DNA from: JBJEQG01 sp051881635
Lineage (GTDB): Bacteria > Bacillota > Clostridia > Oscillospirales > Acutalibacteraceae
Direction of reading: 5' to 3'
NCBI GenBank assembly: GCA_051881635.1
Contig: JBJEQG010000066.1
Span: forward strand, 1 to 19,228
Length of the DNA stretch: 19,228 nucleotides
Part shown: positions 6,696 to 15,075 of the stretch, piece by piece
Position numbering within the stretch: the first letter of the stretch is position 1
Layout of the letters: each line of letters begins with the position of its first letter
Translations under genes and position numbers: made by a program
Notes under the pieces: generated by a model
Told to the model about the DNA's origin: nothing
Seen by the model: only the letters and a program-made list of their open reading frames with translations
Database searches by the model: none

Positions 6696-6708
6696 TACAA
6701 GTCTTGTA
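6696..6708. promoter_or_regulatory. 13-bp palindrome upstream of methyltransferase gene
   Basis: TACAAGTCTTGTA is a perfect palindrome around one central base, about 44 bases before the methyltransferase ATG in the divergent region with pnuC. It could be an operator. No clear sigma-A boxes for the methyltransferase were found nearby. Confidence 0.3.
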
Positions 6709-6751
6709 ATTCTTCTGAATTTGTTGTAAATAATATATAGAGGTGATAAAA

Positions 6752-7663
6752 ATGAAAGAAAAAAGTATGACAGCCGTAATCAGTGCATTTGCACGAGCCT
6801 ACCACAGTGAAAACAACGATATTAAAGTTTTTGATGATTTCTGTGCCAAAACTTTGCTTGGAAACGATTATGAACAGGCTGCCCGAAACATGACAGCGGG
6901 TATTCGATTTTTTAACCCTAACTTTCAAGGGAACGATGATGAGGCACTTCGGTGGATTGTTGATAACAATTTATCGCCCTCTCCGCTTGGACGAGCTGCA
7001 TTTACTGAACGCTCTCTTGAAAACGCCGTCCGAATTGGAGCAAAGCAATACCTTATTTTTGCTTCGGGATATGACACCTTTGCTTACCGCAAACCTAAAT
7101 GGGCAAAAAATTTATCTGTTTTTGAGATTGACCGTCCCGAAATGATTGCCGATAAGAAAAAACGCCTTCAACAGTCCTCTATTACTATTCCCGAAAATAC
7201 ATATTTTTTATCTGTGGATTTTACGGAAACAGACTGGCAACATATTGTAGAAGACAATCCAAATTTTTCCTCATCAAAAATCAGCTTTTGTTCATTGTTG
7301 GGCATAAGCTATTATTTATCTGCTGACAACTTCCGAAAAACATTGAAAAATATATCGGCTCTTGTTCCGAACGGCAGCAGCATTGTATTTGACTATCCTG
7401 ATGAAAATTATTATACAGATAAGGCAGGAGAACGCTCTAAAAAACAAATCCGTCTTGCTGACGGTGCAAACGAAACCATGCTTGCAAGTTATTCCTATCC
7501 TGTTATGGAACAACTGCTTTCCGATTGTGGTTTTCTGATTTACGAACATCTTATACCTCAAGAAATTACTTCCGCATACTTTGAAACCTATAACAAGGCA
7601 AATCCAAAACACAAAATAACTGCTCTTGACAATGTCAACTACTGTTTGGCGGTCAAAAAATAA
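6752..7663 (+). CDS. class I SAM-dependent methyltransferase (LCM/TIGR00027-like)
   Basis: The protein has 303 residues. The N-terminus (TAVISAFARAYHS) and the SAM-binding motif YLIFASGYDTFAYR (motif core at about 104-113), then VFEIDRP (123-129) and LLGISYYLS, match the leucine-carboxyl-methyltransferase-like family whose members mostly modify unknown small molecules. Translation should start at the ATG at 6752. The upstream in-frame GTG at 6743 is itself part of the GAGGTG ribosome site, which lies 6 bases before the ATG. The protein is cytosolic, with no signal or membrane segment. The gene is single, divergent from pnuC, and ends at a bidirectional terminator. The substrate is unknown. 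Confidence 0.88.
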   Translation: MKEKSMTAVISAFARAYHSENNDIKVFDDFCAKTLLGNDYEQAARNMTAGIRFFNPNFQGNDDEALRWIVDNNLSPSPLGRAAFTERSLENAVRIGAKQYLIFASGYDTFAYRKPKWAKNLSVFEIDRPEMIADKKKRLQQSSITIPENTYFLSVDFTETDWQHIVEDNPNFSSSKISFCSLLGISYYLSADNFRKTLKNISALVPNGSSIVFDYPDENYYTDKAGERSKKQIRLADGANETMLASYSYPVMEQLLSDCGFLIYEHLIPQEITSAYFETYNKANPKHKITALDNVNYCLAVKK

Positions 7664-7666
7664 TGG

Positions 7667-7716
7667 AAAAAGCAAGCTGTCCAACAGATTTCTTCACAGG
7701 ACAGCTTGCTTTTTTT
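7667..7716. terminator. bidirectional terminator between methyltransferase gene and cotJC
   Basis: A perfect 16-bp stem (7667-7682 with 7699-7714), aaaaagcaagctgtcc and its complement, has a 16-base loop. T-runs occur on both strands, so it can end the plus-strand methyltransferase transcript and the minus-strand cotJ transcript. Confidence 0.9.
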
Positions 7717-7764
7717 GTGCAAAATTTATACTTTCTCTAATGGCTGAATTTAATGTGCTGATTT

Positions 7765-8376
7765 TTAATTCTTTTTTGGGCATTTGTCAAATGACGGATT
7801 GAATGCATAAAAGTTTTTGCTGTCCAATTTGTCTGTGGCAATCCTTAATCCTTCACCAAAACGCTGGTAATGCACGATTTCTCTTGCTCTCAAAAAACGG
7901 ATTGGGTCGATAACATCGGGGTCATCACAGAAGCATAAAATATTATCATAAGTTGTTCGGGCTTTCTGTTCCGCAGCCATATCTTCATGAATATCCGTAA
8001 TTAAATCACCTTTTGATTGCAAGTAAGTTGCAGTGAAGGGAACACCTGCGGCAGAAGATGGATATACACCTGTGGTATGGTCAACAAAATAGCTGTCAAA
8101 TCCTGAATTTTTAATTTCCTCCATACTTAGGTTGCGTGTTAATTGATAAACAATCGTTCCAACCATTTCAAGGTGTGCAAGTTCTTCTGTCCCTATGTCC
8201 GTTAAAATAGCCTTTAATTCAGGATAGGGCATTGAAAAGCGTTGACTTAAATAACGCAATGAAGCCGCTAATTCACCGTCAGGACCTCCATATTGACTAA
8301 TTATAATTTTGGCCAATTTGGGATTACATTGTTTAATGTTAATCGGATATTCCAATTTTTTCTCATAAATCCACAT
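7765..8376 (-). CDS. cotJC: spore coat protein CotJC (manganese-catalase family)
   Basis: The 203-residue protein has a four-helix ferritin-like fold. The dimetal ligand set of Mn catalases appears complete: Glu35 (DGELAA), Glu65 and His68 (EELAHLE), Glu135 (AEQKA), Glu165 and His168 (REIVHYQ). It is an inner coat protein made in the mother cell and may remove hydrogen peroxide. The ATG at 8376 follows GAGGGGGATT. A frame extending to 8412 would overlap cotJB without its own ribosome site. It is the last gene of cotJABC, starting 5 bases after the cotJB stop. Whether the enzyme is active is not shown by sequence. Confidence 0.95.
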   Translation of the reverse strand: MWIYEKKLEYPINIKQCNPKLAKIIISQYGGPDGELAASLRYLSQRFSMPYPELKAILTDIGTEELAHLEMVGTIVYQLTRNLSMEEIKNSGFDSYFVDHTTGVYPSSAAGVPFTATYLQSKGDLITDIHEDMAAEQKARTTYDNILCFCDDPDVIDPIRFLRAREIVHYQRFGEGLRIATDKLDSKNFYAFNPSFDKCPKKN

Positions 8377-8381
8377 AACAT

Positions 8382-8636
8382 TCAATCCCCCTCGGCAATA
8401 TTCCATGGCCATGGGTCAGAAATCCATGCCCAACGGTTGGCTGTAATATCAGTAGCAGTAATTGGTCCAAATCTCTTTTCATATTCTTGGCGTAATTCAG
8501 CAGCTTTCGCTTCATATTCAGCTAACTTTGCCGAAGCGGCAGTGTCAAAGGGGTGTGTATCTAAATAAATATGCAATTCAATAACAGCAAAATCATAGGA
8601 GGATAAGCGTTTCATCAATCTTTCTCTCTCGCTCAT
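8382..8636 (-). CDS. cotJB: spore coat protein CotJB
   Basis: This is an 84-residue small protein with the family pattern: LSSYDFAVIELHIYLDTHP near the N-terminus, a charged helix, and a Trp/Pro-rich tail (RWAWISDPWPWN). It is a coat component assembled together with CotJA and CotJC. The start ATG overlaps the cotJA stop by four bases (ATGA), so translation is coupled. The biochemical role of the family is not known. Confidence 0.95.
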   Translation of the reverse strand: MSERERLMKRLSSYDFAVIELHIYLDTHPFDTAASAKLAEYEAKAAELRQEYEKRFGPITATDITANRWAWISDPWPWNIAEGD

Positions 8637-8830
8637 TTATTAAAACCTCCTGTGCATTTCCCTGTAAATTTTTTATTTAACTCAGGAAACATAGTTCCGT
8701 TTTCCATACCCTGTTCCACAGAGTAATACTTTTCGGCATTTTGGTAAGGAACATATGCCATTGCAACAACGGTTTTTTTAGGGAGGGGCGGAATATAATC
8801 CATCTCCGAAAATTTTTTAGGCTTGTCCAT
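8633..8830 (-). CDS. cotJA: spore coat-associated protein CotJA
   Basis: This 65-residue protein has the CotJA pattern PPLPKKTVVAMAYVPYQ followed by YSVEQGMENGTMFPELNKKF. It is the first gene of the operon, with AAGGAGC ahead of the ATG at 8830. It has no membrane segment or signal. In Bacillus this operon is made in the mother cell under sigma-E. Its presence marks the organism as a spore former. Confidence 0.95.
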   Translation of the reverse strand: MDKPKKFSEMDYIPPLPKKTVVAMAYVPYQNAEKYYSVEQGMENGTMFPELNKKFTGKCTGGFNK

Positions 8831-8861
8831 ATTAAAGCTCCTTTACATTTGTTCTATACTT

Positions 8862-8870
8862 TATATTATG
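8862..8870 (-). promoter_or_regulatory. possible mother-cell sigma factor -10 box for cotJ operon
   Basis: On the minus strand CATAATATA stands 32 bases before the cotJA ATG and fits the CATA...TA pattern of sigma-E/sigma-K -10 boxes. The best -35 (TCAATTT) matches only partly and is spaced short, so this is tentative. Confidence 0.35.
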
Positions 8871-9005
8871 CTTGACAAAGGTAAATTGACATTTTTCAAA
8901 GTCATTATTCTTAAAATGAAATTTAAAAACTTAATTTACTTTGTATTTCAGATTATAAGAAGCAGTTTTTATAGACAAGCTAAACAATACTCTTGTAATA
9001 TCACC

Positions 9006-9770
9006 TCATAAATATTTCTTTATGCTATGTATCCAAATTTTCATCACCAATTTATGTGGAAGAAGCTTTACATTAAGACGCTGACATTTTACATAGAAAG
9101 AACAAACAGATACCTCTTTTCCTTTTTTGGCATCTTTTATTCCTTTTTCTGCAACCATTTCAGGACTTACTATTCCATGAAATTTTACTTTTTTGCCATT
9201 CATTTCTTTTTCTAACATATTTGTATCTACCCAACTTGGATTAACCGAAGTAACTGTAATTCCAACAGATTTTAATTCCATATTCAAGGCACGGGAATAG
9301 CTGTACTCAAAAGCTTTTGTGGCAGCATACAAATTGATAAAAGGAACAGGTTGGAAAGCGGCGGCAGAGGATACATTGATAATTTTGCTTCCTCTTTTCA
9401 TAAAGGGAATACAATAATTTGTTAATGTAACTGGTACATTACAATTTAAATCAATTGTTTTCTTTATTTCTTCCGCACTAAAATCTTTTGAGGGCATCAT
9501 ATGTGCAATTCCTGCATTATTTATTAAATAGGAAATACAGATTTCTTCCGTTAGTAAATCCCGAATTGACAGCAAGTCCTGCATATTGGTTAAATCCATG
9601 CATATAGGAATAATCTTTTTCCCATATTGTTCCTTTATTTCGGCAAGTCGCTCTTTGTTTCTGCCAATAATCCAAATTTCATCAAGAGTTTCTTCTTTGG
9701 TAAGCTCATTAACAAAAGCCTTTCCAATACCTCCGGTTGCACCTGTTACAATCGCTATTGCTTTTATCAT
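9006..9770 (-). CDS. short-chain dehydrogenase/reductase (SDR family)
   Basis: This is a 254-residue classical-type SDR. The cofactor motif TGATGGIG is at 9-16, NNAG at 84-87, the catalytic Ser in NVSSAAAF near 135, and YAATK with Tyr148 and Lys152. The set is complete, so an active NAD(P)-dependent oxidoreductase is expected; the substrate is unknown. The ATG at 9770 has AGGAGG about 9 bases upstream, while an in-frame GTG two codons earlier is too close to that site. The C-terminus (about 50 residues) is hydrophobic and basic, as in SDRs acting on lipids or ketones, but this is weak. It follows the TetR gene by 14 bases and is probably its target. Confidence 0.92.
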   Translation of the reverse strand: MIKAIAIVTGATGGIGKAFVNELTKEETLDEIWIIGRNKERLAEIKEQYGKKIIPICMDLTNMQDLLSIRDLLTEEICISYLINNAGIAHMMPSKDFSAEEIKKTIDLNCNVPVTLTNYCIPFMKRGSKIINVSSAAAFQPVPFINLYAATKAFEYSYSRALNMELKSVGITVTSVNPSWVDTNMLEKEMNGKKVKFHGIVSPEMVAEKGIKDAKKGKEVSVCSFYVKCQRLNVKLLPHKLVMKIWIHSIKKYL

Positions 9771-9784
9771 TATCACAACGCCTC

Positions 9785-10390
9785 CTATTTTTCACAGTCC
9801 TTAATTAGAATACGCTCTAAGTCATGAACTGTAATGGTTTCATATTTTGCGGTAAACAATTTTTTTAATGAATACAGATACACAACGCCCCAATAATAAT
9901 CAGCTAACTTTATTGGAGAACCTGTTACCACGCTTTTTTCCCTTTGCCCTTGTTCAATTATGTTTGCTGTATATTGATACCAGTCCGATTGATAAGAGGA
10001 ACCCTCATAGGCAAAATCGTTTTTTTCAAGCGTTGCCTGTGCATTTAAGGCAATCATGGCAGCAAAACTCTCATCTTTTTCCAATTTGTCCATTACAAAT
10101 TTTGATAATTTATGGATTTTTTGTTTTGCTGATAAAGGCAGCTCCGATAAAATTTTTAATTTCTTTGTTTCTTTTTCATTATTGATCATGGAATATATTT
10201 CATTAAATAAATCTTCCTTAGATTTAAAATACAGATACAATGTTCCCTGACCAATTCCCATGCTCTTGGCTAAATCGCTTATTTTAGTACCGGCAAAACC
10301 ATTTTTTGCAAAGTACAACATGGCATCATGCAATATTTTTGAACGCATTTCTTCACGGATTTCCTGACATCTTTCAGGGGATTTAGGCAT
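9785..10390 (-). CDS. TetR/AcrR-family repressor
   Basis: The protein has 201 residues. The N-terminal TetR helix-turn-helix is clear: ILHDAMLYFAKNGFAGTKIS, then DLAKSMGIGQGTLYLYFKSK, and EDLFNEI. The C-terminal helical domain is free to bind a ligand that is not identified. The ATG at 10390 has AAGGAGG 7 bases upstream. A longer frame beginning at 10462 would include the -35 box and is excluded. The protein probably represses its own operon with the SDR gene through the palindrome at 10413-10430. Confidence 0.93.
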   Translation of the reverse strand: MPKSPERCQEIREEMRSKILHDAMLYFAKNGFAGTKISDLAKSMGIGQGTLYLYFKSKEDLFNEIYSMINNEKETKKLKILSELPLSAKQKIHKLSKFVMDKLEKDESFAAMIALNAQATLEKNDFAYEGSSYQSDWYQYTANIIEQGQREKSVVTGSPIKLADYYWGVVYLYSLKKLFTAKYETITVHDLERILIKDCEK

Positions 10391-10412
10391 ATAAATACCT
10401 CCTTGATTTATG

Positions 10413-10430
10413 AATGAATATTTGTTCATT
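10413..10430. promoter_or_regulatory. probable TetR operator
   Basis: AATGAA (10413-10418) and TTCATT (10425-10430) form an inverted repeat with 6 bases between. It lies three bases downstream of the -10 box, over the expected transcription start. A bound dimer would block initiation, which fits autorepression. Confidence 0.65.
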
Positions 10431-10433
10431 GAT

Positions 10434-10462
10434 ATTATAAATAATAAATTCCATGTTGTCAA
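10434..10462 (-). promoter_or_regulatory. consensus sigma-A promoter of the tetR-SDR operon
   Basis: On the minus strand a perfect TTGACA (10457-10462), a 17-base spacer and a perfect TATAAT (10434-10439) precede the gene. Such a strong promoter suggests the operon is held off by its repressor until induced. Confidence 0.88.
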
Positions 10463-10528
10463 GTGTCTGTTTAATCTTTCATCAAAATTTCATTTAAATA
10501 CAACCAATTTGAAAAGTTAAACAAAAGT

Positions 10529-10561
10529 AATAGCAGGGTGCGGTACACTATCCCTGCTATT
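10529..10561 (-). terminator. hairpin terminator after the ger operon
   Basis: AATAGCAGGG (10529-10538) and CCCTGCTATT (10552-10561) form a perfect 10-bp stem. On the minus strand it is followed by acttttgttt, a moderate T-rich tract. It lies 80 bases beyond the gerAB-AC stop and before the tetR promoter region. Confidence 0.65.
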
Positions 10562-10640
10562 TTGTATTGTTATTCGCTACTCTTGCATTGATATAATCAC
10601 TATAAGTTTATTTCGATATTGGATATAAAATATGGGTGGA

Positions 10641-12737
10641 TTATTCCACCGTAATGGTGCAGTTTATTTTTATATCGGAAATTTGAATGAAATCATCTAT
10701 ATTGTCATGTGCTTTATAAAAAGACGGGTGGGCATTTTTGAGGGTTTGCTTAAATCCGAAAATATCACAGCCATATTCCCGCAAGGATTTTTTGATAACG
10801 GCCTGTACATCTTCTTCAACAGCATGACGCACCAAAGAAACATTTTCTGGTGAAAAATGAGAATCCAATACAATCTGAATATCCAACATAAAAGCCACTT
10901 GTTCATTCTCCGCCAAAGCTTGAATCGTACACGCTTCTGATTTTATATGATAACTTACACTTTGCTTATTTTCGGTTATTACATCGGCGGTTAAGCCGCT
11001 GGCGTTTCCCGTTGACAAAAGAAAACCTTGAACTTCCTTTATATTTAAATATCCTTTTAACTGATTATTCTTGAAAACACCTGCCCCTATAATAGTGGCA
11101 TAAGCCTCCCCTGCCTTAACAACAGGAATACACGCATCTTTGACACCTGTTTGAGATACAAAATCAACAATCGTACACTGCAAATTTTCCTCGCCTTTAA
11201 TGCCGTTCATGCTGAGTGAAAAAATACTCTCTGCCGAATATTGAAATTCCTCTATGGTTTTGGAAATAAATGCACCGGCACTATCTTTCTCAATAAATAA
11301 TGCAACTGTATCTCTGGCTTCGGGATTGTTACGAAAATACGCAATCACTTCATTACAGTTTTGTGCGGCAGTTTCGTTCATGATAATAAACAGGTTATGA
11401 CTGAGCATGATTTCCTGTCCATAGGCATTTTCGGCGTTGGCAAATGCTTCCGTAATCGTTTTTCCGTCTGAATACATTAGCTTTGTCACTTCGTCCTCAT
11501 TGCCCTTTTCGGTATCTAAAACAATCATGGTCAAGTGACAGCCGTCCGTATCGTAGTCAACGCCCAATCCCTGAATAATCAGCTTTTCGCTGAGCTGTAC
11601 GGCGGAACAGCCGCTCATACTGCCCATACCCAACAAACAAGCCACTATCAAAAGTATGGAAACCAACTGTTTTCTTTTGACTTTAAGTCTGCAAATCAAA
11701 AGAACAAGCGGTATTGCTGCCGCTGTCAACAATGTAATTGCAATCCAAAAATTTTTGTCAAAAAGAATTGAATTGAAATCAAACATTTTAAATATAAGTG
11801 AGGAAACTAAAATTACAAATGCAAAAGGAAAAATCCACCGCCGTTCCGTTCTGTTATGAAAACTTTTTGCAAAACTGCGTGCCGACAAATACAGAAACAA
11901 TGCCACCTTAACAAACAACCCTGCTGTCCACATACCGATATAAAAAGCATCCAGGCGGCGAAATATGCCGAACTCTCCCGCTGTTGCCGCCTCATAAATC
12001 GGGAAAAGCTGTACGGATAAATAATCTCCCATTGCTCCCGTAAGCATAACGATTAAAGAAAACATTGTCAAAAACAAAGCAATATTCCATTTTGCGGCGG
12101 AACGAAAAATATTCCCTTTTGCTATGGGGTACAAAACTCCCAAAGCCGGAACACAACTCATACGGGACATCATAAGCATAATGCCATTGTAAATCTGTGT
12201 GCCGTTGACATAGGAAACCGATGAATAATTTTCAGGTTTAACAGACGGCACAAGGGCAAACATCATAAATGCCAAAGTCAAAAGCAAACCGACCAGCACA
12301 ATCCCCGAAAATCTTGCCAATGCCTCCACACCTTTATATGCCCCGTAACACGCTGTAATAACAACTGCTGTCAAAATAAGTGCGGACGGAATAGGCTCGT
12401 CTATAACATTGTCCAAAAATATGCCGTAAGAAGTCAAAGTATAGACTGCAACAAATGCAAAATACAAACCATAAAATATATTCAGTATCGACCCGACAAC
12501 CCCAAAACGCATGACGGACAAATCCAAAACCGACAGGCTGCGGTATTTACTTTTTAAACATAAAATCGGAATAAGCAAAATAAAGGTGAGGATAAATGAA
12601 ATGAAAACGGAAATCAAATGATCCCAAAGCGTATCACCGTTTGACAGAGCCGGACTGTATGTCATGGTTACAATAATACGGCTGACAAAGAACATGACAA
12701 AAAGCTGTCCTGAGGTAATCCTGCCTATTCTACTCAT
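10641..12737 (-). CDS. fused spore germination receptor subunits GerAB-GerAC
   Basis: This is one 698-residue frame holding two subunits that are usually separate. Residues 1-351 are a GerAB-type amino-acid-permease-like protein with about ten hydrophobic segments. Then KVKRK (352-356) and a hydrophobic run ending MSGC form a complete lipoprotein signal with Cys377, followed by a GerAC-type domain (IIQGLGVDYD, SHNLFIIMNE, IGAGVFKNNQLKGYLN) to 698. With ten membrane spans the GerAB end would be cytoplasmic, so the internal signal could export GerAC, where lipid attachment and cleavage might release it. The ATG at 12737 has AGGAGG 8 bases upstream and overlaps the gerAA stop by 8 bases. No ATG, GTG or ribosome site lies at the junction. 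A sequencing indel cannot be fully excluded. Confidence 0.88.
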   Translation of the reverse strand: MSRIGRITSGQLFVMFFVSRIIVTMTYSPALSNGDTLWDHLISVFISFILTFILLIPILCLKSKYRSLSVLDLSVMRFGVVGSILNIFYGLYFAFVAVYTLTSYGIFLDNVIDEPIPSALILTAVVITACYGAYKGVEALARFSGIVLVGLLLTLAFMMFALVPSVKPENYSSVSYVNGTQIYNGIMLMMSRMSCVPALGVLYPIAKGNIFRSAAKWNIALFLTMFSLIVMLTGAMGDYLSVQLFPIYEAATAGEFGIFRRLDAFYIGMWTAGLFVKVALFLYLSARSFAKSFHNRTERRWIFPFAFVILVSSLIFKMFDFNSILFDKNFWIAITLLTAAAIPLVLLICRLKVKRKQLVSILLIVACLLGMGSMSGCSAVQLSEKLIIQGLGVDYDTDGCHLTMIVLDTEKGNEDEVTKLMYSDGKTITEAFANAENAYGQEIMLSHNLFIIMNETAAQNCNEVIAYFRNNPEARDTVALFIEKDSAGAFISKTIEEFQYSAESIFSLSMNGIKGEENLQCTIVDFVSQTGVKDACIPVVKAGEAYATIIGAGVFKNNQLKGYLNIKEVQGFLLSTGNASGLTADVITENKQSVSYHIKSEACTIQALAENEQVAFMLDIQIVLDSHFSPENVSLVRHAVEEDVQAVIKKSLREYGCDIFGFKQTLKNAHPSFYKAHDNIDDFIQISDIKINCTITVE

Positions 12738-14265
12738 CGTCCAAGCCTCCTGTACTTGTTCCGGGCATACTTTGGACACGCTGTGTTCTTTTGGCAAGAA
12801 TTTTCCAACCCGAACGCACTAAAACATCTCTCATGGCACTTAATCCAAACGGTGAAATCGGTGCAAAATACGGCACACCAAAACTGTTTTTACCACAAAT
12901 ATTAAGCAGAACCGCACAGAAAAGCAATACCACGCCCCAAATGCCCAACAATGCCGCCGCCAAAACAAAAAGCAAACGCAAAACCGCTGACGGTGCATAC
13001 AAACTCGGAATAACATATGAACAAATGGCGGTTAATGCAACAACCATTAAGGTCGGTGCTCCTATTAAACCTGCATTGACTGCTGTTTCACCGATAACCA
13101 ACGCTCCGACAATACTGACGGCGTGTCCCAAAGGCTGAGGCATACGCAAACCAGCCTCTCTCATAATCTCATAAACAAAATAAATAACAATGACCTCACC
13201 TGCCAACGGCAAAGGCGTATCGGCGATTGAACCCGCAATTTTATTAAGCAAAGGTATTGGAAATAACTCCGGGTGGTAAGTACCTAATGCAACATAAAGT
13301 CCCGGTAACAGAATGGCAATAAAAAAAGCAATATATTTCAGCCAACGGGTAAAGGTTGCAAAGTAGGCACGGTTGGAGTAATCGTCCAAAGTCTGAAAAT
13401 ACTCAACAAACAAAAACGGTACAAGTAATGCGGTTGGTGTACCGTCCACTAAAATTGCAATGCGTCCTTCGGCAATCTTGCCGCAAACCGTATCGGGACG
13501 CTCTGAAACACCAACACCACTGAAAAACGAAAAGTCTTTCTTTTCCTCTAAAAACGGTGCAATATATCCCGACGCCATAACCGTATCAAGAGAAATTTCG
13601 GAAAGTCGTTTTTTTAGTGCCTTTAAAATTTTCGGGGAAACAATATCCGTTAAATAACACAGGCAAATATCAGTCTTGCTGACTTTACCTATGGTCATGG
13701 TTTCAAATTTCAGTGTCGGATTTTTTATGCGGCGGCGGACAAGCGTCATATTGATTCGCAGGGCTTCAACAAATCCCTCCTTAGACCCACGCTGTACAAC
13801 ATCGGCATCAGGTTCGGATATACTTCGGAAGTTAAACCCTTGAATTCCTAATGCCAAACCCTGATTGATACCGTCCAAAAGAATGACGGCAAATCCCGAC
13901 ATGATAAACTTTTCAAGCATTTCCAAAGTCGCAATTTCAACCTGTTCTGAGGTATAGAGAATTTCGTCCCGCAAAATCTGAAATGCCTTATCGGGATTTG
14001 GGGGCAAATTTCCCTCCGCCATAGGTTTAATTGCCGCCAACGCCAAAATATCCTTATTTACCATACCCTCCATTGTTATAACTGCTGTTTCAATATGTTC
14101 CAAATGGACGGGGCGTATGGTTAAATCCGCACTGGACGAAAAACGCTCTTTCAGTGTCTTAATATTTTCGGAAAGAGAAGTATAAAGCGGCGTTTGCTTT
14201 TCCTGAAATCCGCCACTTGAATGATGTGAGTATAACTTTTCAAGTTCCTTTGCAAAGCGGTACAT
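12730..14265 (-). CDS. gerAA: spore germination receptor subunit GerAA
   Basis: The 511-residue protein has normal length for the GerA family. A soluble N-terminal half (LTIRPVHLEHIETAVITMEG, FAVILLDG) leads to GRIAILVDGTPTALLVPF (267-284), a multi-span membrane part, EAGLRMPQPLG (about 370-380) and PYFAPISPF (465-473). It forms the core of the nutrient receptor in the spore inner membrane, proposed to be an oligomeric ion channel. The frame opens at 14475, but the ATG at 14265 has GGAGGTG 5 bases upstream and family-like N-terminal length. It is first in the operon with gerAB-AC. No clear sigma-G promoter was found on this strand, though forespore expression is expected. Confidence 0.93.
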   Translation of the reverse strand: MYRFAKELEKLYSHHSSGGFQEKQTPLYTSLSENIKTLKERFSSSADLTIRPVHLEHIETAVITMEGMVNKDILALAAIKPMAEGNLPPNPDKAFQILRDEILYTSEQVEIATLEMLEKFIMSGFAVILLDGINQGLALGIQGFNFRSISEPDADVVQRGSKEGFVEALRINMTLVRRRIKNPTLKFETMTIGKVSKTDICLCYLTDIVSPKILKALKKRLSEISLDTVMASGYIAPFLEEKKDFSFFSGVGVSERPDTVCGKIAEGRIAILVDGTPTALLVPFLFVEYFQTLDDYSNRAYFATFTRWLKYIAFFIAILLPGLYVALGTYHPELFPIPLLNKIAGSIADTPLPLAGEVIVIYFVYEIMREAGLRMPQPLGHAVSIVGALVIGETAVNAGLIGAPTLMVVALTAICSYVIPSLYAPSAVLRLLFVLAAALLGIWGVVLLFCAVLLNICGKNSFGVPYFAPISPFGLSAMRDVLVRSGWKILAKRTQRVQSMPGTSTGGLDDE

Positions 14266-14338
14266 TCCGACACCTCCGACAGCTCTAATTTTTCTTGTTT
14301 CCGATTTAGCGTTGCCTTTATTTGCGGAATTTATACAC

Positions 14339-14367
14339 GCATAAAATACCATTGGCGGTACATAATA
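14339..14367 (+). promoter_or_regulatory. sigma-G (forespore) promoter of DUF421-DUF4363
   Basis: GCATA (14339-14343), a 17-base spacer and CATAATA (14361-14367) fully match the sigma-G consensus (GHATR, 17-18, CATnHTA). Transcription would start near 14375, giving a leader of about 23 bases before the ATG at 14398. No sigma-A pair overlaps it. This predicts expression late inside the developing spore. Confidence 0.72.
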
Positions 14368-14397
14368 ACAAACAAATTGAGTTTTGGAGAGAATGGT

Positions 14398-15075
14398 ATG
14401 ATTATTTCTGCGATAAGAACTCTTATTCTTTACATTTTTATTATTGTTGCCGTCAGAATCATGGGCAAAAGGCAAATCAGTGAATTACAGACAAGCGAAT
14501 TTGTTGTTACACTTCTGGTGTCAAATATTGCCTCCCTGCCTATGCAGGATACAGACCAATCCATGCTTAGCGGTATGGTGCCAATCTTAATTTTGATTGT
14601 CTGCGAGGTGTTTTTGTCGGCTTTAATGCTGAAAAGAGCAAAGTTTCGCCGTTTAATCTGCGGCAAGCCGATTGTTGTTATCAATGACGGCAAGGTTGAC
14701 CAAAAGAAAATGCGTATGATGCGTATGTCAACTGAGGACTTATATGAACAGCTCCGCCAACAAGATGTTTTTCGTATTGAAGATGTTGCCTATGCCGTTG
14801 TTGAAACCAACGGGCGTTTAAGTGTACTGAAAAAGCCACAATACGAACCCGTAACCGCACAGCAAATGGGCATAAAAACAACGGACAAAGGTATTCAAAC
14901 GGTTGTTGTCAGTGACGGAGAAATCTCGGACTCTTCCTTGAACCTTTGCGGACTTGACCGTATATGGCTTATGAACATTTTAGAAAATGAACGGACGATG
15001 TTAAAGGATATTTTTATTATGACTGCCGACAAACGCCGTCAATACCAAATTATCAGAAAGGAAAATCTAAAATGA
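14398..15075 (+). CDS. DUF421 (YetF-like) membrane protein
   Basis: The protein has 225 residues. Three N-terminal membrane segments include the family signature MGKRQISELQTSEFVVTLL (22-40) and a long hydrophobic run at about 59-78. A cytosolic C-terminal domain follows, with GKPIVVINDGKV (89-100) and RMSTEDLYEQLRQQ. DUF421 proteins (YetF, YdfS and the spore protein 2Duf in Bacillus) sit in membranes, and some affect spore heat resistance and germination. The ATG at 14398 follows GGAGAG by 6 bases; a TTG at 14377 lacks a site. The gene overlaps the next by four bases, lies divergent from the ger operon, and is behind a sigma-G promoter. A spore inner-membrane role is inferred. Confidence 0.92.
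   Translation: MIISAIRTLILYIFIIVAVRIMGKRQISELQTSEFVVTLLVSNIASLPMQDTDQSMLSGMVPILILIVCEVFLSALMLKRAKFRRLICGKPIVVINDGKVDQKKMRMMRMSTEDLYEQLRQQDVFRIEDVAYAVVETNGRLSVLKKPQYEPVTAQQMGIKTTDKGIQTVVVSDGEISDSSLNLCGLDRIWLMNILENERTMLKDIFIMTADKRRQYQIIRKENLK

Noticed and set aside
8831..9005. Small plus-strand frame between cotJA and the SDR gene
   Set aside because: It is low-complexity AT-rich coding with no ribosome site. The region looks like an ordinary intergenic stretch with the cotJ promoter.
12791..13138. 115-codon plus-strand frame inside gerAA
   Set aside because: It is antisense to the conserved membrane part of gerAA, with biased composition and no ribosome site.
14266..14397. A sigma-G promoter for gerAA on the minus strand
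   Set aside because: GTATA boxes occur, but no CATnHTA box follows at 17-18 bases. The clear match is on the plus strand for DUF421.
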